Under the pieces are notes generated by a model that did no database searches, had not been told where the DNA came from, and worked only from the letters and a program-made list of their open reading frames with translations. Of a DNA stretch of 64,000 nt, positions 44,010 through 52,896 are shown piece after piece. The position numbers and the translations under genes are program-made. Position 1 is the stretch's first letter, and each line of letters opens with the position of its first letter. Source of the stretch: Burkholderiales bacterium (lineage in GTDB: Bacteria; Pseudomonadota; Gammaproteobacteria; Burkholderiales; Thiobacteraceae); contig JAIMAL010000001.1 of the NCBI GenBank assembly GCA_023511995.1, positions 124,001 through 188,000 of the forward strand, in the 5' to 3' direction.

Positions 44010-44746
44010 TGAAAAGCAAGCTGATCCTCCTCCTCTTTGCGCTGCTGCCGGCAACCGGCCTGGCCAGCGGGCCAGCGGTGCATCTAGACCGCGCCCCCGT
44101 CAATGTCAACGACAGGGTTTCCCTGCAAAAGGGCGCGCGTCTGTTCGTCAACTATTGCCTCAACTGTCACAGCGCCAATTACATGCGCTATTCGCGGCTG
44201 ACGGATCTGGGGCTCACCGAGCAGCAGATTGCCGACAATCTGCTCTTCACCCAGGAAAAGGTGGGACAGCCGATGACCATCGCCCTGCGGCCGACGGACG
44301 GCAAGGCCTGGTTCGGGGCCACGCCGCCGGATCTTACGGTGATCGCCCGTTCCCGCGACCCGGACTGGCTCTACACTTACCTGCGCAGCTTCTACCGTGA
44401 CCCGTCCCGCCCCACGGGTTGGAACAACACCGTCTTCCCCAACGTGGGCATGCCCCACGTGTTGTGGGAGCTGCAGGGGGAGCAGGTGGCGCACTTCAAG
44501 ACGGTGAAGGACCACGAAGGCAAGGAAAAACAGGTCTTCGACCACTTCGAGCTGGTCAAGCCGGGCAAGCTCACCCGGGCCGAGTACGACGCAGCGGTGG
44601 GCGATCTGGTGAACTACCTGGTGTACATGGGTGAGCCGGCCCAGGCGCAGCGCAAGCAGTTGGGCATCATCGTGATCTTTTACCTCCTCGGCTTGGCGGT
44701 GCTGACCTATTACCTGAAGAAGGAATACTGGAAGGACGTGCACTGA
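44009..44746 (+). CDS. petC: Cytochrome c1 of the bc1 complex
   Basis: A 245-residue cytochrome c1. A signal peptide (KLILLLFALLPATGLA) precedes the mature domain. The haem motif is NYCLNCHSANYMRYSRL, and the sixth-ligand Met is probably in NVGMPHVLWELQG. A C-terminal helix (LGIIVIFYLLGLAVLTYYL) anchors it to the inner membrane. It accepts electrons from the Rieske protein for soluble cytochrome c. The open frame before 44009 lies in petB in another frame. Confidence 0.96.
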   Translation: MKSKLILLLFALLPATGLASGPAVHLDRAPVNVNDRVSLQKGARLFVNYCLNCHSANYMRYSRLTDLGLTEQQIADNLLFTQEKVGQPMTIALRPTDGKAWFGATPPDLTVIARSRDPDWLYTYLRSFYRDPSRPTGWNNTVFPNVGMPHVLWELQGEQVAHFKTVKDHEGKEKQVFDHFELVKPGKLTRAEYDAAVGDLVNYLVYMGEPAQAQRKQLGIIVIFYLLGLAVLTYYLKKEYWKDVH

Positions 44747-44756
44747 AGCCCGGGCG

Positions 44757-44798
44757 GAAGGGGGCGGGGGCGGCAGGGCCTCCGCCCCTTCTCCTTTT
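44757..44798 (+). terminator. Possible terminator after petC
   Basis: GAAGGGGGCGG can pair with CCGCCCCTTC with one bulged G. The stem is followed by TCCTTTT, a weak T-run. It lies ten bases after the petC stop and before sspA. Confidence 0.4.
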
Positions 44799-44877
44799 GG
44801 GCGCCCTGCTCTTGAACCGGGGCCGGCCCCGCCCCATCTAAAGGGGCCAGTGAGGCTTACACGACGGGTGAACGCCT

Positions 44878-45477
44878 ATGATGACTCTCTACTCGGGGAT
44901 GACCGACCCCTTCAGCCAGCGCTGCCGCATCGTGCTCTATGAAAAGGGCATGGACTTCCAGGTGATCGACGTGGACGTCGAGAACCTGCCGGAGGACATC
45001 GCGGTGATGAACCCCTACAACCGGGTACCGGTGCTGGTGGAGCGCGACCTGGTCCTGCACGAGGCCAACATCATCAACGAATACATCGACGAGCGCTTCC
45101 CCCACCCCCAGCTCATGCCCGCCGATCCGGTGATGCGTGGGCGCGCGCGGCTGTTCCTCTTCCGCTTCGAAAACGAGCTTTTCTCCCACATCGACACCCT
45201 GGAAAAGGGGCCGAAGAAGGAGGCGGACAAGGCGCGGGCCATCATCCGGGATCACCTCACCCTCATTGCGCCGGTGTTCCAGAAGCAGAAATACATGCTG
45301 GGCGACGAGTATTCCATGCTGGATGTGGCCATTGCGCCCCTCCTCTGGCGCCTGGATTACTATGGCATCCAGTTGCCCAAGCAGGCCTCGCCGATCCTCA
45401 AATACGCCGAGCGGATTTTCTCGCGGCCCGCCTTCATCGACGCCCTGACGCCGTCGGAAAAGGCCATGCGCAAATGA
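44878..45477 (+). CDS. sspA: Stringent starvation protein A
   Basis: A 199-residue GST-fold protein that binds RNA polymerase and aids transcription in stationary phase and acid stress. The thioredoxin-like N-terminus (MTLYSGMTDPFSQRCRIVLYEKG) and the NRVPVLVERDLVLHEANIINEYIDERFPHP segment are typical of SspA, as is the C-terminal GST domain. Either ATG at 44878 or 44881 could be used. It is followed by sspB, and the petABC-sspAB order is common in betaproteobacteria. Confidence 0.94.
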   Translation: MMTLYSGMTDPFSQRCRIVLYEKGMDFQVIDVDVENLPEDIAVMNPYNRVPVLVERDLVLHEANIINEYIDERFPHPQLMPADPVMRGRARLFLFRFENELFSHIDTLEKGPKKEADKARAIIRDHLTLIAPVFQKQKYMLGDEYSMLDVAIAPLLWRLDYYGIQLPKQASPILKYAERIFSRPAFIDALTPSEKAMRK

Positions 45478-45525
45478 CGAGGGAGGGCGGCAGCCTCGAG
45501 GGGTGTCCGTAGAGGGTCAAGCGCG

Positions 45526-45930
45526 ATGTTCGAGCCATCCACCAAGCCTTATCTGATCCGCGCCATCTACGAATGGTGCGTCGATCAAGGCTATACGCCC
45601 TATCTCGCGGTGCAGGTGGATGCCCGCACCCGGGTGCCCATGGAGTACGTGAAAGACGGCCAGATCGTCCTCAACATCAGCTACACGGCCACCCACAAGC
45701 TCAAGATCGACAACGACTTCATCCGCTTCGCGGCGCGCTTCAATGGCGTGTCGCGGGAGCTGGAAATCCCCATCGAGGCGGTCTCCGGCATTTTCTCCAA
45801 GGAAACCGGGCAGGGCCTCTTTTTCCAGATGCCCGCCGTTGGCGACACGCCGCCCCCTTCCGGCACCGGCACCAACCCCGGTCCCGGCGGCAAGCCCCCG
45901 CGGGGCGCCCACCTCAAGGTGGTGAAATAA
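45526..45930 (+). CDS. sspB: ClpXP protease specificity-enhancing factor
   Basis: A 134-residue SspB adaptor. It captures ssrA-tagged peptides from stalled ribosomes and delivers them to ClpXP. The N-terminal SspB fold begins PSTKPYLIRAIYEWCVDQGYTPYLAV. A flexible Pro/Gly linker follows, then the ClpX-tethering tail RGAHLKVVK. Length is slightly shorter than the E. coli protein. The ATG at 45526 lacks a strong ribosome site (GAGGGTCAAGCGCG). Confidence 0.93.
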   Translation: MFEPSTKPYLIRAIYEWCVDQGYTPYLAVQVDARTRVPMEYVKDGQIVLNISYTATHKLKIDNDFIRFAARFNGVSRELEIPIEAVSGIFSKETGQGLFFQMPAVGDTPPPSGTGTNPGPGGKPPRGAHLKVVK

Positions 45931-45944
45931 GCTTGAGCGGGCGA

Positions 45945-46961
45945 GTGGGGGATAAGCCACGCCCCTGCCGCGGAGCATTCGCGGCCACCCTTCTCCTCAT
46001 CCTCCTTGCCTTCGCACCCGCGTCTGCGCAGACGCCCCCGGCGGTCATCCGCAATTCCCTGGGCATGGAGTTCGTGCTCATCCCGGCGGGGGAGTTTTTC
46101 ATGGGCAGCGATGAAGCGCCGGCGGCGCTGGCGCGGGACTTTCCCGCCTATCCCCTGCGCCGTTTCCTGGAGCTTGTGGACGAGGCGCCGGTGCACCGGG
46201 TGCGCATCACCCGGCCGTTCTATCTGGGACGGCACGAGGTGACGGTGGGGCAGTTCCGGCGTTTTGTCGAGGCATCCGGCTACAAGCCGGAGTCGGAGGC
46301 TGATGGCACCGGCGGCTATGGCTTCATTCCCGCCCATGATCCGGCCCGCTCTCCCCGCGAGGATGCTTTTGACGGGCGCGATCCGAAATATTCCTGGCGC
46401 AATCCGGGCTTCCCCCAGAGCGACGATCATCCGGTGGTGAACGTGACCTGGAACGATGCCGTGGCGCTCGCCCAGTGGCTTAGCGAGCGCGAGGGCAGGC
46501 GCTATCGGCTCCCCACCGAGGCGGAATGGGAATACGCCTGCCGCGCCGGCACCCGCACGCGCTATCACAGCGGCGACGATCCGGAATCCCTCCTGGGGGT
46601 GGCTAACGTCTTCGACGCTGATGCGCGCCCCTACTGGCCACAGTGGGCGGCCTTCGCCCTTGCCGGTCATGATGGGTTCGCCTTCACCGCGCCGGTGGGC
46701 AGTTTCGCCCCCAATGCCTTCGGCCTCTACGACATGCATGGCAACGTCTGGGAGTGGACCGCCGATTTCTACGCCGAGGACTATTACGCCCACTCGCCCG
46801 TGGACGATCCCCAGGGACCGGCAACCGGCACCGTACGTGTGCGGCGCGGCGGCTCCTGGCACACCTGGGCGTTCTATGCCCGCTGCGCCTATCGCAACTG
46901 GAATACCGAGGATACGCGCTACACCCTAGTGGGCATCCGGCTGGTGCGCGAGGCCGAGTGA
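45945..46961 (+). CDS. Exported SUMF1/FGE-domain protein
   Basis: About 338 residues with a signal peptide (RGAFAATLLLILLAFAPASAQ) and one FGE-sulfatase domain. Family marks are NSLGMEFVLIPAGEFFMGSDE, HPVVNVTWNDAVALAQWLSERE, YRLPTEAEWEYACRAGT, LYDMHGNVWEWTADFY and RRGGSWHT. The C-terminal ARCAYRNWNTED keeps one Cys, matching Cys341 of human FGE, but the position of Cys336 is Ala. It is therefore unlikely to make formylglycine; many bacterial members bind ligands or have other activities. A GTG start at 45945 is chosen to give the best signal peptide; TTG at 45933 is an alternative. Followed by chrA 19 bases later. Confidence 0.8.
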   Translation: MGDKPRPCRGAFAATLLLILLAFAPASAQTPPAVIRNSLGMEFVLIPAGEFFMGSDEAPAALARDFPAYPLRRFLELVDEAPVHRVRITRPFYLGRHEVTVGQFRRFVEASGYKPESEADGTGGYGFIPAHDPARSPREDAFDGRDPKYSWRNPGFPQSDDHPVVNVTWNDAVALAQWLSEREGRRYRLPTEAEWEYACRAGTRTRYHSGDDPESLLGVANVFDADARPYWPQWAAFALAGHDGFAFTAPVGSFAPNAFGLYDMHGNVWEWTADFYAEDYYAHSPVDDPQGPATGTVRVRRGGSWHTWAFYARCAYRNWNTEDTRYTLVGIRLVREAE

Positions 46962-46980
46962 AAATGGCAAAGGAGAGACC

Positions 46981-48336
46981 ATGACCGAAGACAAACCCGC
47001 CTCTCCGGCGCCGGCGACCCTGGGCGAAGCCTTCAAATACTGGCTCAAGCTGGGCTTCATCAGCTTCGGCGGTCCGGCCGGGCAGATCGCGATGATGCAT
47101 CAGGAGCTGGTGGAGAAGCGCCGCTGGATTTCCGAGCGCCGTTACCTGCACGCGCTCAATTACTGCATGCTGCTGCCGGGGCCGGAGGCGATTCAGCTGG
47201 CGATCTACATTTCCTGGCTGATGCACGGTGTGCGTGGCGCGGTGGTGGCGGGCGTGCTGTTCTTCCTGCCGGCCTTCGTGCTGCTGTCGCTGCTGGCGGG
47301 CATCTACCTGGCCTGGGGCGACGTGCCGGCGGTGGCGGGCATCTTCTACGGCATCAAGCCGGCAGTGGTGGCCATCGTGCTGTTTGCCGCCTGGCGCATC
47401 GGCTCGCGCGCGCTGAAAAACGAAATCCTGTGGGGCATGGCGGCGCTGGCCTTCGTCGGCATTTTCTTCTTCGACATCGGCTTTCCGTGGATCGTGCTGG
47501 CGGCAGGCATCCTCGGCGCCCTCGGTGGCAAGCTCATGCCCGCCAAGTTCCAGGGCGGCGGCGAACATGGCGCGAGCAACAAGACCTACGGTCCGGCGCT
47601 GATCGACGACGATACGCCCACACCACGGCACGCGAAATTTTCCTGGACCCGGCTGGCATTGACGCTCGCCGCCTTCGCGCTGATCTGGTTTGCGGCCCTG
47701 TTTGCCATCAGCGGCAGCCAGACGCTCACCGACATGGCTAAGTTCTTCACCCAGGCGGCCTTCCTCACCATCGGTGGCGCCTATGCCGTGCTGCCCTACG
47801 TCTACCAGGGCGGCGTCGAGCACTACACCTGGCTCACCGGTCCGCAGATGATGGATGGCCTGGCGCTGGGCGAAACCACGCCCGGGCCGCTGATCATGAT
47901 CGTGACCTGGGTCGGTTATCTCGGCGGCGTGGCCAAGGGCGTGTTCGAGCATCCCGTCGCGGCCGGCCTGGCCGGTGCGGCGGTGGCGACCTTCTTCACC
48001 TTCCTGCCGTCCTTCCTGTTCATTCTTGCCGGCGGGCCGCTGGTGGAGGCCACGCGCAACGAGATCAGGTTCACCGCGCCGCTCACGGGTATCACCGCCG
48101 CTGTGGTGGGCGTGATCGTCAACCTGGCGGTGTTTTTCGCCTGGCACACCTTCTGGCCAAAGGGCACGGCGATCGCGCCGTTTGCCGGTGGCTTCGAATG
48201 GTTTCCGGTGGCGATCACCGTCGCCTCCTTCGTGGCCCTGTGGAAATACCGGGTGGACATCATGAAAGTGATCGGCGCGTGCGCGCTCGCGGGGCTGGCA
48301 TGGGAGCTCGGCTTGAAATCGCTGCTGGGGACATAG
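46981..48336 (+). CDS. chrA: Chromate transporter ChrA
   Basis: A 451-residue two-domain CHR-family transporter thought to export chromate. The N-terminal CHR motif is LGFISFGGPAGQIAMMHQELVEKRRWI, and the C-terminal half has a matching TIGGAYAVLPYVYQGGVEHYTWLT and GLALGETTPGPLIMIVTWVGYLGG. About ten to twelve hydrophobic segments are present. AAAGGAGAG precedes the ATG. It forms a pair with an MFS gene seven bases downstream, an arrangement seen in chromate-resistance clusters. No chrB regulator is visible. Codon choice looks somewhat different from neighbours, which may mean transfer. Confidence 0.93.
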   Translation: MTEDKPASPAPATLGEAFKYWLKLGFISFGGPAGQIAMMHQELVEKRRWISERRYLHALNYCMLLPGPEAIQLAIYISWLMHGVRGAVVAGVLFFLPAFVLLSLLAGIYLAWGDVPAVAGIFYGIKPAVVAIVLFAAWRIGSRALKNEILWGMAALAFVGIFFFDIGFPWIVLAAGILGALGGKLMPAKFQGGGEHGASNKTYGPALIDDDTPTPRHAKFSWTRLALTLAAFALIWFAALFAISGSQTLTDMAKFFTQAAFLTIGGAYAVLPYVYQGGVEHYTWLTGPQMMDGLALGETTPGPLIMIVTWVGYLGGVAKGVFEHPVAAGLAGAAVATFFTFLPSFLFILAGGPLVEATRNEIRFTAPLTGITAAVVGVIVNLAVFFAWHTFWPKGTAIAPFAGGFEWFPVAITVASFVALWKYRVDIMKVIGACALAGLAWELGLKSLLGT

Positions 48337-48343
48337 CGGGCCG

Positions 48344-49540
48344 ATGCGCGACCGCCGCATCCTGCTGACCACCGCTTGCCTTCGCGCTTTCGCCACCGGC
48401 TTGATGGGGGTGCTGCTGGGCTTGTACCTGGCGCACCTAAACTTCAACGCGGGCGAGATCGGCGTGGTGGTCGGCGTCGGATTGACCGGCGCGGCGCTGT
48501 CTTCCCTCGTCGTGACTTTCCTCGGCGACCGGCTGGGACGGCGGTCTTCGCTGCTGGTGCTGGTGGCGCTGGCTGCTGGCGGCGGCGTGGTGCTGTGGTG
48601 GACCACCCACCTGCTTGCGGTGTGTGCCGCGGCCTTCTTCGGCATGGTCAACGGCGCCGGACGCGATCGCGGTGCGGCATTGGTGCTGGAGCAGGCGATG
48701 CTGCCGCAGACGACCGACGATGCCCATCGCACCAGAAGTTTTGCCTGGTACAACGTGCTGCAGGATGCCGGCCATGCGCTGGGCGTGCTGGCGGCGGGGC
48801 TGCCTGCGCTGATGGGCAACGGCGCGCTTTTCGGCTATCAGGTCGCGATCGGCGTCTATGTCGCGTTGTACGCGCTCACCGGCCTGCTGTATCTCGGCCT
48901 GTCTGCCGCGGTCGAACCCGCCGCGCCGTCGCCCCGATGGATCCCACCCGTCAGTCCCGAGAGCCGGCGCATCATCGCGCGCGTGGCGGGTTTGTTCGCC
49001 ATCGACAGCTTCGCCGGCGGCTTTCTCGGCACGGCGCTGCTGTCGTATTTTTTCTTCGTGCGCTTCGGCGTGGGGGAAGGCGCCATCGCGCTGCTGTTTT
49101 TCGCCGCGCGCATCGCCAACGGCGTGTCGCATCTGGGTGCGGCGTGGCTGGCGGCGCGCATCGGTTTGGTGAATACCATGGTGTTCACCCATGTCCCGTC
49201 GAGCCTTGTCTTGATCGCCGTGGCGCTGGTGCCGCAGTTCTGGATGGCGGCGCTGTTGTTCCTGGTGCGCGAACTGCTGGTGGAAATGGACGTGCCCACG
49301 CGCCAGTCCTATGTGATGGCGGTGGTGAAGCCGGAGGAGCGGACGTTCGCTTCAGGTGTGACTAGCCTGGTGCGGCTCGCCGGCTGGGCCATTGGACCGT
49401 TTGCCGCAGGGGTGCTGATGCAGGGGGTGGCGCTCACGATGCCGCTTATCGTCGGCGCCGGCTTGAAGATCGGCTACGACCTCATGTTGTATCGCTCGTT
49501 CCGCGACTTGAAACCGCCGGAGGAGCGTCAGGGCGACTGA
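48344..49540 (+). CDS. MFS transporter linked to chrA
   Basis: A 398-residue major facilitator with 12 hydrophobic segments. The loop 2-3 motif reads FLGDRLGRRSSLLVL, close to the MFS motif A. Homologous MFS genes follow chrA in some chromate-resistance clusters, but their substrate is unknown. The start ATG lies seven bases after the chrA stop, so the pair is probably one operon. The 3' end overlaps the convergent thioredoxin-like gene by 13 bases. Confidence 0.88.
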   Translation: MRDRRILLTTACLRAFATGLMGVLLGLYLAHLNFNAGEIGVVVGVGLTGAALSSLVVTFLGDRLGRRSSLLVLVALAAGGGVVLWWTTHLLAVCAAAFFGMVNGAGRDRGAALVLEQAMLPQTTDDAHRTRSFAWYNVLQDAGHALGVLAAGLPALMGNGALFGYQVAIGVYVALYALTGLLYLGLSAAVEPAAPSPRWIPPVSPESRRIIARVAGLFAIDSFAGGFLGTALLSYFFFVRFGVGEGAIALLFFAARIANGVSHLGAAWLAARIGLVNTMVFTHVPSSLVLIAVALVPQFWMAALLFLVRELLVEMDVPTRQSYVMAVVKPEERTFASGVTSLVRLAGWAIGPFAAGVLMQGVALTMPLIVGAGLKIGYDLMLYRSFRDLKPPEERQGD

Positions 49541-50055
49541 GCGAGGGCGGGAGGAAACAGGCTCTCGATCTTGCTGGTCGGATCCGCTTCGTCCCATTCC
49601 AGGGAGCCGGCCACCGCATAGCGGATCATGCCTTCGGCATCAACAAGGAAACTCGTGGGAAAGACGTGGACCTTCCACGCCTTCATCGCTTCGCCCTTGG
49701 GATCGAGGAGGATGGTGAAGTCGGGTTTCGCCTCCTTGAATTCCCGCAGGAAGTCGCGGATCTCCTTTTCCGTCTCCGCCATGTCCACCGCCAAAATCGC
49801 GAACGGTTTGTCGCGCATCATGGTTCTCAGCCGCTGCATGGAGGGCAACTCGGCGCGGCAGGGCGGACACCAGGTGGCCCAGAAATTCACCAGCACCACC
49901 TTCCCCCGGTAGTCCCGCAGGTCGTGGGGGTTGCCCGCCAGGTCCCGCAGCATGAGGGGCGGGGCGGCACGGGGGCTTACCGCCTTGAGCTCGGCGGCGC
50001 AGGCAGAGGCGCTCGCGAGCAGAAGAAACAGGAAGGTGGTCAGGGAACGGATCAT
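49528..50055 (-). CDS. TlpA/ResA-like thiol-disulfide protein
   Basis: A 175-residue periplasmic thioredoxin-fold protein with signal peptide (SLTTFLFLLLASASACA) and the redox motif NFWATWCPPCRAELP. A cis-Pro loop, HVFPTSFLVDAEG, follows. TlpA/ResA proteins reduce apocytochrome c cysteines or other periplasmic disulfides, which fits the cytochromes encoded nearby. Its ATG overlaps the stop of the exported-protein gene upstream (50052), so the two are coupled. Confidence 0.88.
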   Translation of the reverse strand: MIRSLTTFLFLLLASASACAAELKAVSPRAAPPLMLRDLAGNPHDLRDYRGKVVLVNFWATWCPPCRAELPSMQRLRTMMRDKPFAILAVDMAETEKEIRDFLREFKEAKPDFTILLDPKGEAMKAWKVHVFPTSFLVDAEGMIRYAVAGSLEWDEADPTSKIESLFPPALAQSP

Positions 50056-50798
50056 CTTCGGCTTCCGGTTGGGGGTTCACGCAGGGTCTGGCTGATGAGC
50101 TCCGGCAGACGCGCCGCTAGGGCTTTCTCTTCGGCAGTGGCGTCGGGCCGGAAATAAAAACGGTCGCGGATGCCGGAGAAGGTTTGCACCCTCACCCGGC
50201 TGCCACCGGCCTCAAAAGCGGCCTTGAGCGTGTCGAGGGTCCAGTACCAAGGCGAAAGCTCCCCCTGTAGGATGTGGAGGGAAAGGCGGGTGTCGCGGGT
50301 GATGGGCAGATACACGGGGTCAGTGCCCGGCTCGGGCTGGCCCACGTAGAGGTTGGGGTAGAGGAGCACGGCCCCCGCCAGCGCCGGCTGCCGGGCGTGG
50401 CTTTGCCGCAGGCGCGCGCCCTCCAAGGCATATTTTGCCCCGCGTCCGGCGGTGACCAGCCACACCTGCCGGGTACGTGCGAGGGCGGCGTCGATGAGCG
50501 CGGCAACATCCTCCGCCGGCAGCGCCTCGGCGCTGCTTGCCACGGTGGGCAGGAAGCGGGCGGCGTAGAGGTCGGCAAGCCAAACCTCCCAGCCGCGGCG
50601 GGCGAGTTCCTCCGCGATGCGATGTTCCTCGGCGAGCACCCCGTACTCGGAGGGCAGCCACAAAAGGAGGCGCTTGCCCGCGGCCTGATGGCGGGTGACA
50701 GGGATGTCGGCGGCGGGGGTGTGGACGGTGAAGACATCGGTGGCGGCCAGCAGCGGCGGGCTGAGAAACAGCCCCAGGCAGAGAAGCAGCCACCTCAT
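50052..50798 (-). CDS. Exported DUF3530-like/alpha-beta hydrolase-like protein
   Basis: A 248-residue exported protein. Signal peptide [18 protein letters not shown] precedes a domain with [37 protein letters not shown], the look of an alpha/beta hydrolase first half. The expected nucleophile elbow reads [10 protein letters not shown], with no Ser, so catalysis is doubtful. It lies in a moaC - this gene - TlpA-like chain with overlapping stops and starts. The ATG at 50798 overlaps the moaC stop (ATGA). Function unknown. Confidence 0.7.
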   Translation of the reverse strand: MRWLLLCLGLFLSPPLLAATDVFTVHTPAADIPVTRHQAAGKRLLLWLPSEYGVLAEEHRIAEELARRGWEVWLADLYAARFLPTVASSAEALPAEDVAALIDAALARTRQVWLVTAGRGAKYALEGARLRQSHARQPALAGAVLLYPNLYVGQPEPGTDPVYLPITRDTRLSLHILQGELSPWYWTLDTLKAAFEAGGSRVRVQTFSGIRDRFYFRPDATAEEKALAARLPELISQTLREPPTGSRR

Positions 50799-51271
50799 GG
50801 AGCCTGCCAGTGGCCGGAGCGGCCGCCGGATTTTTCCAGCAGGCGGATTTCCGTAAGCCGCATGCCCCGGTCCACCGCCTTGCACATGTCGTAGATGGTG
50901 AGCAGCGCCGCCGCCACCGCGGTGAGCGCTTCCATTTCCACGCCGGTGCGCCCCACAGTCTCGGTGGTGACGGTGCAGTCGATGGCCGATTCCGCCTCGT
51001 TCATCTCGAACTCCACCGCCACGCGCGTCAGCGCAATGGGATGGCACAGGGGGATCCAGTCGGGCGTGCGTTTGGCGGCCTGAATGGCGGCAATGCGCGC
51101 CACGCCCAGCACGTCGCCCTTTTTGGCGCCGCCTGACTGGATCAGCGCCAGGGTCTCCGGCTGCATGCGGATGCGCCCCCTGGCGCGGGCCACGCGGTGG
51201 GTTTCTGCTTTGTCGGCCACGTCCACCATGTGGGCCTGGCCTTGGCCATCGAAGTGGGTGAGTTCGCTCAA
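50795..51271 (-). CDS. moaC: Cyclic pyranopterin monophosphate synthase
   Basis: A 158-residue MoaC that, with MoaA, makes cyclic pyranopterin monophosphate for molybdenum cofactor. Conserved segments are [37 protein letters not shown] and [26 protein letters not shown], with the active-site Lys. The C-terminus KSGGRSGHW is typical. It is first in a short minus-strand operon and diverges from the M48 protease gene. Confidence 0.96.
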   Translation of the reverse strand: MSELTHFDGQGQAHMVDVADKAETHRVARARGRIRMQPETLALIQSGGAKKGDVLGVARIAAIQAAKRTPDWIPLCHPIALTRVAVEFEMNEAESAIDCTVTTETVGRTGVEMEALTAVAAALLTIYDMCKAVDRGMRLTEIRLLEKSGGRSGHWQAP

Positions 51272-51316
51272 GTTCGGTCACCATGAACCAAATGCCGTGG
51301 GCGCTATCATAGCACC

Positions 51317-52768
51317 ATGCCAAAACGCTTTCGTTGTGTCGCCCTGCTTTTGGCTTCCCTTCACCTCATCCATCCGGCTTACGCCGTGCAGGAGCTGCCG
51401 GATTTGGGCGAGGTGTCCCAGTCCGTTTTCTCCGAGCAGACCGAACGCAGGCTGGGCGAAGCCATCATGCGCGAGCTGCGCGCCTCGCGCGCCTATTACG
51501 ACGACCCGGAGGCCCTCGACTATCTCAACAGCCTGGGCTATCGCCTCGCCGCGCACAGTGGTAACAACCGCCAGGATTTTGAGTTCTTCCTCATGCGCGA
51601 CGACACCCTCAACGCCTTCGCCCTCCCCGGTGGATATATCGGCGTGCACACCGGCCTTCTCTCCGCCGCCCAGACCGAATCGGAGCTTGCGGGCGTGCTG
51701 GCGCACGAAATCGCCCACGTCACCCAGCGCCACATCGCGCGCATGGTGGCCGCCGAAAGCCGCACCACCCTGACCACGCTGGCAGCGCTGGTGGTGGCCA
51801 TCCTCGCGGCGCGCTCCAACGGCCAGGTGGCGAGTGCCGCCGTGGCCACGGCCCAGGCCGGCGCCATCCAGAGCCAGCTCGATTTCACCCGCGACAATGA
51901 ACGGGAAGCCGACCGCGTGGGCCTGAAGACGCTGCAGGCGGCGGGTTTCGATCCCCGGGGCATGGTGACCTTCTTCGAACGCCTGCAGAAATACAACCGT
52001 ATCTACGAAAACAACGCGCCGAGCTATCTGCGCACCCATCCCCTCACCACCGAACGCATCGCCGACATGGCAGCACGGGTGGCGGAACTGCCCTACCGTC
52101 AGGTGCCGGACAGCCCCGAATTTGCCCTCGTGCGGGCCAAGCTGCGCGCCCAGTCGGGCAGTGCCCGCGAGGCCGTCGCCTACTTCCGCGATGCGCTGCG
52201 GGAGCATCGCTATGCAGCCGAGCTTGCCACCCGCTATGGCCTGGCCGCCGCCCTCCTGCGGGATGGCGAGATTGCTGCCGCATGGGAGGAAATCGAGCGG
52301 ATGAAGACGCGCTTTCCCGCCTCCCATCCCATGGTGGAAACCCTTGCCGGCGAGATTCTTGCAGCCCAGGGTAACGCCGAGGCCCTGCTCGCCCATTACC
52401 GGCAGGCGATGGCGCGCTTCCCGGCCCATCGCGCCCTCATCTACGGCTACGCCCGGGCGCTCCTCGATGCGGGACGGTCCGCCGAGGCGCTGGCGCTGGT
52501 GGAAAACCGCCTGCGCGCAACACCGTCTGACCTGCGCCTCTACGAATTGCAGGCGCGGGGCTATGCCCAGCAGGGGCGGGTGCTGCTGCAACACCGTGCC
52601 CTAGCGGAAGCGGAAGTGCTGCGGGGCAACCTCCCCGCTGCCATCGAACACCTGCAGATCGCCCTCAAAAGCGGCGAAGGCGACTTCTACCAACTTTCCA
52701 GTGTCGAGGCGCGGCTCAAGGAGCTGCGCGCCCGGGACGCCGAAAGAAGGGCGGAGGGTGGCAGGTGA
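51317..52768 (+). CDS. BepA-like periplasmic M48 metalloprotease with TPR tail
   Basis: A 483-residue exported zinc protease of the BepA/YfgC type, which helps outer-membrane protein assembly and degrades misfolded LptD. A signal peptide (ALLLASLHLIHPAYA) precedes the M48 domain. The zinc motif is HEIAH near residue 130, with the third ligand Glu in READRVGLKTLQAAGFDPRGM. TPR-like helices from about residue 300 complete it (HRALIYGYARALLDAGRSAEALALV). A composite repeat begins on its stop codon. Confidence 0.92.
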   Translation: MPKRFRCVALLLASLHLIHPAYAVQELPDLGEVSQSVFSEQTERRLGEAIMRELRASRAYYDDPEALDYLNSLGYRLAAHSGNNRQDFEFFLMRDDTLNAFALPGGYIGVHTGLLSAAQTESELAGVLAHEIAHVTQRHIARMVAAESRTTLTTLAALVVAILAARSNGQVASAAVATAQAGAIQSQLDFTRDNEREADRVGLKTLQAAGFDPRGMVTFFERLQKYNRIYENNAPSYLRTHPLTTERIADMAARVAELPYRQVPDSPEFALVRAKLRAQSGSAREAVAYFRDALREHRYAAELATRYGLAAALLRDGEIAAAWEEIERMKTRFPASHPMVETLAGEILAAQGNAEALLAHYRQAMARFPAHRALIYGYARALLDAGRSAEALALVENRLRATPSDLRLYELQARGYAQQGRVLLQHRALAEAEVLRGNLPAAIEHLQIALKSGEGDFYQLSSVEARLKELRARDAERRAEGGR

Positions 52769-52870
52769 CAGGCTTCAGGTTACAGGGTACAGGTTACAGC
52801 GGGGGCGGGAGGCAGACCATCGAAATTCTCGTCTCTCCGGTCCTCCGTGTCCTGCGCGTACTCCGTGATT
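52762..52870 (+). repeat. Composite intergenic repeat overlapping the M48 protease stop
   Basis: From the stop codon it reads CAGGTGACAGGCTTCAGG, then TTACAGGGTACAGGTTACAG. After about 45 bases come GGTCCTCCGTGTCCTGCG and TACTCCGTGA. This is the clearest plus-oriented copy of the two-part element. Confidence 0.65.
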
Positions 52871-52896
52871 CTCCAACTTTTTTCGCAATCGATGTG

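Noticed and set aside
46684-48819. A 711-codon minus-strand frame opposite chrA and the SUMF1 gene
   Set aside because: Despite its length, it is low-complexity Arg/Pro/Ser-rich and covers three well supported plus-strand genes.
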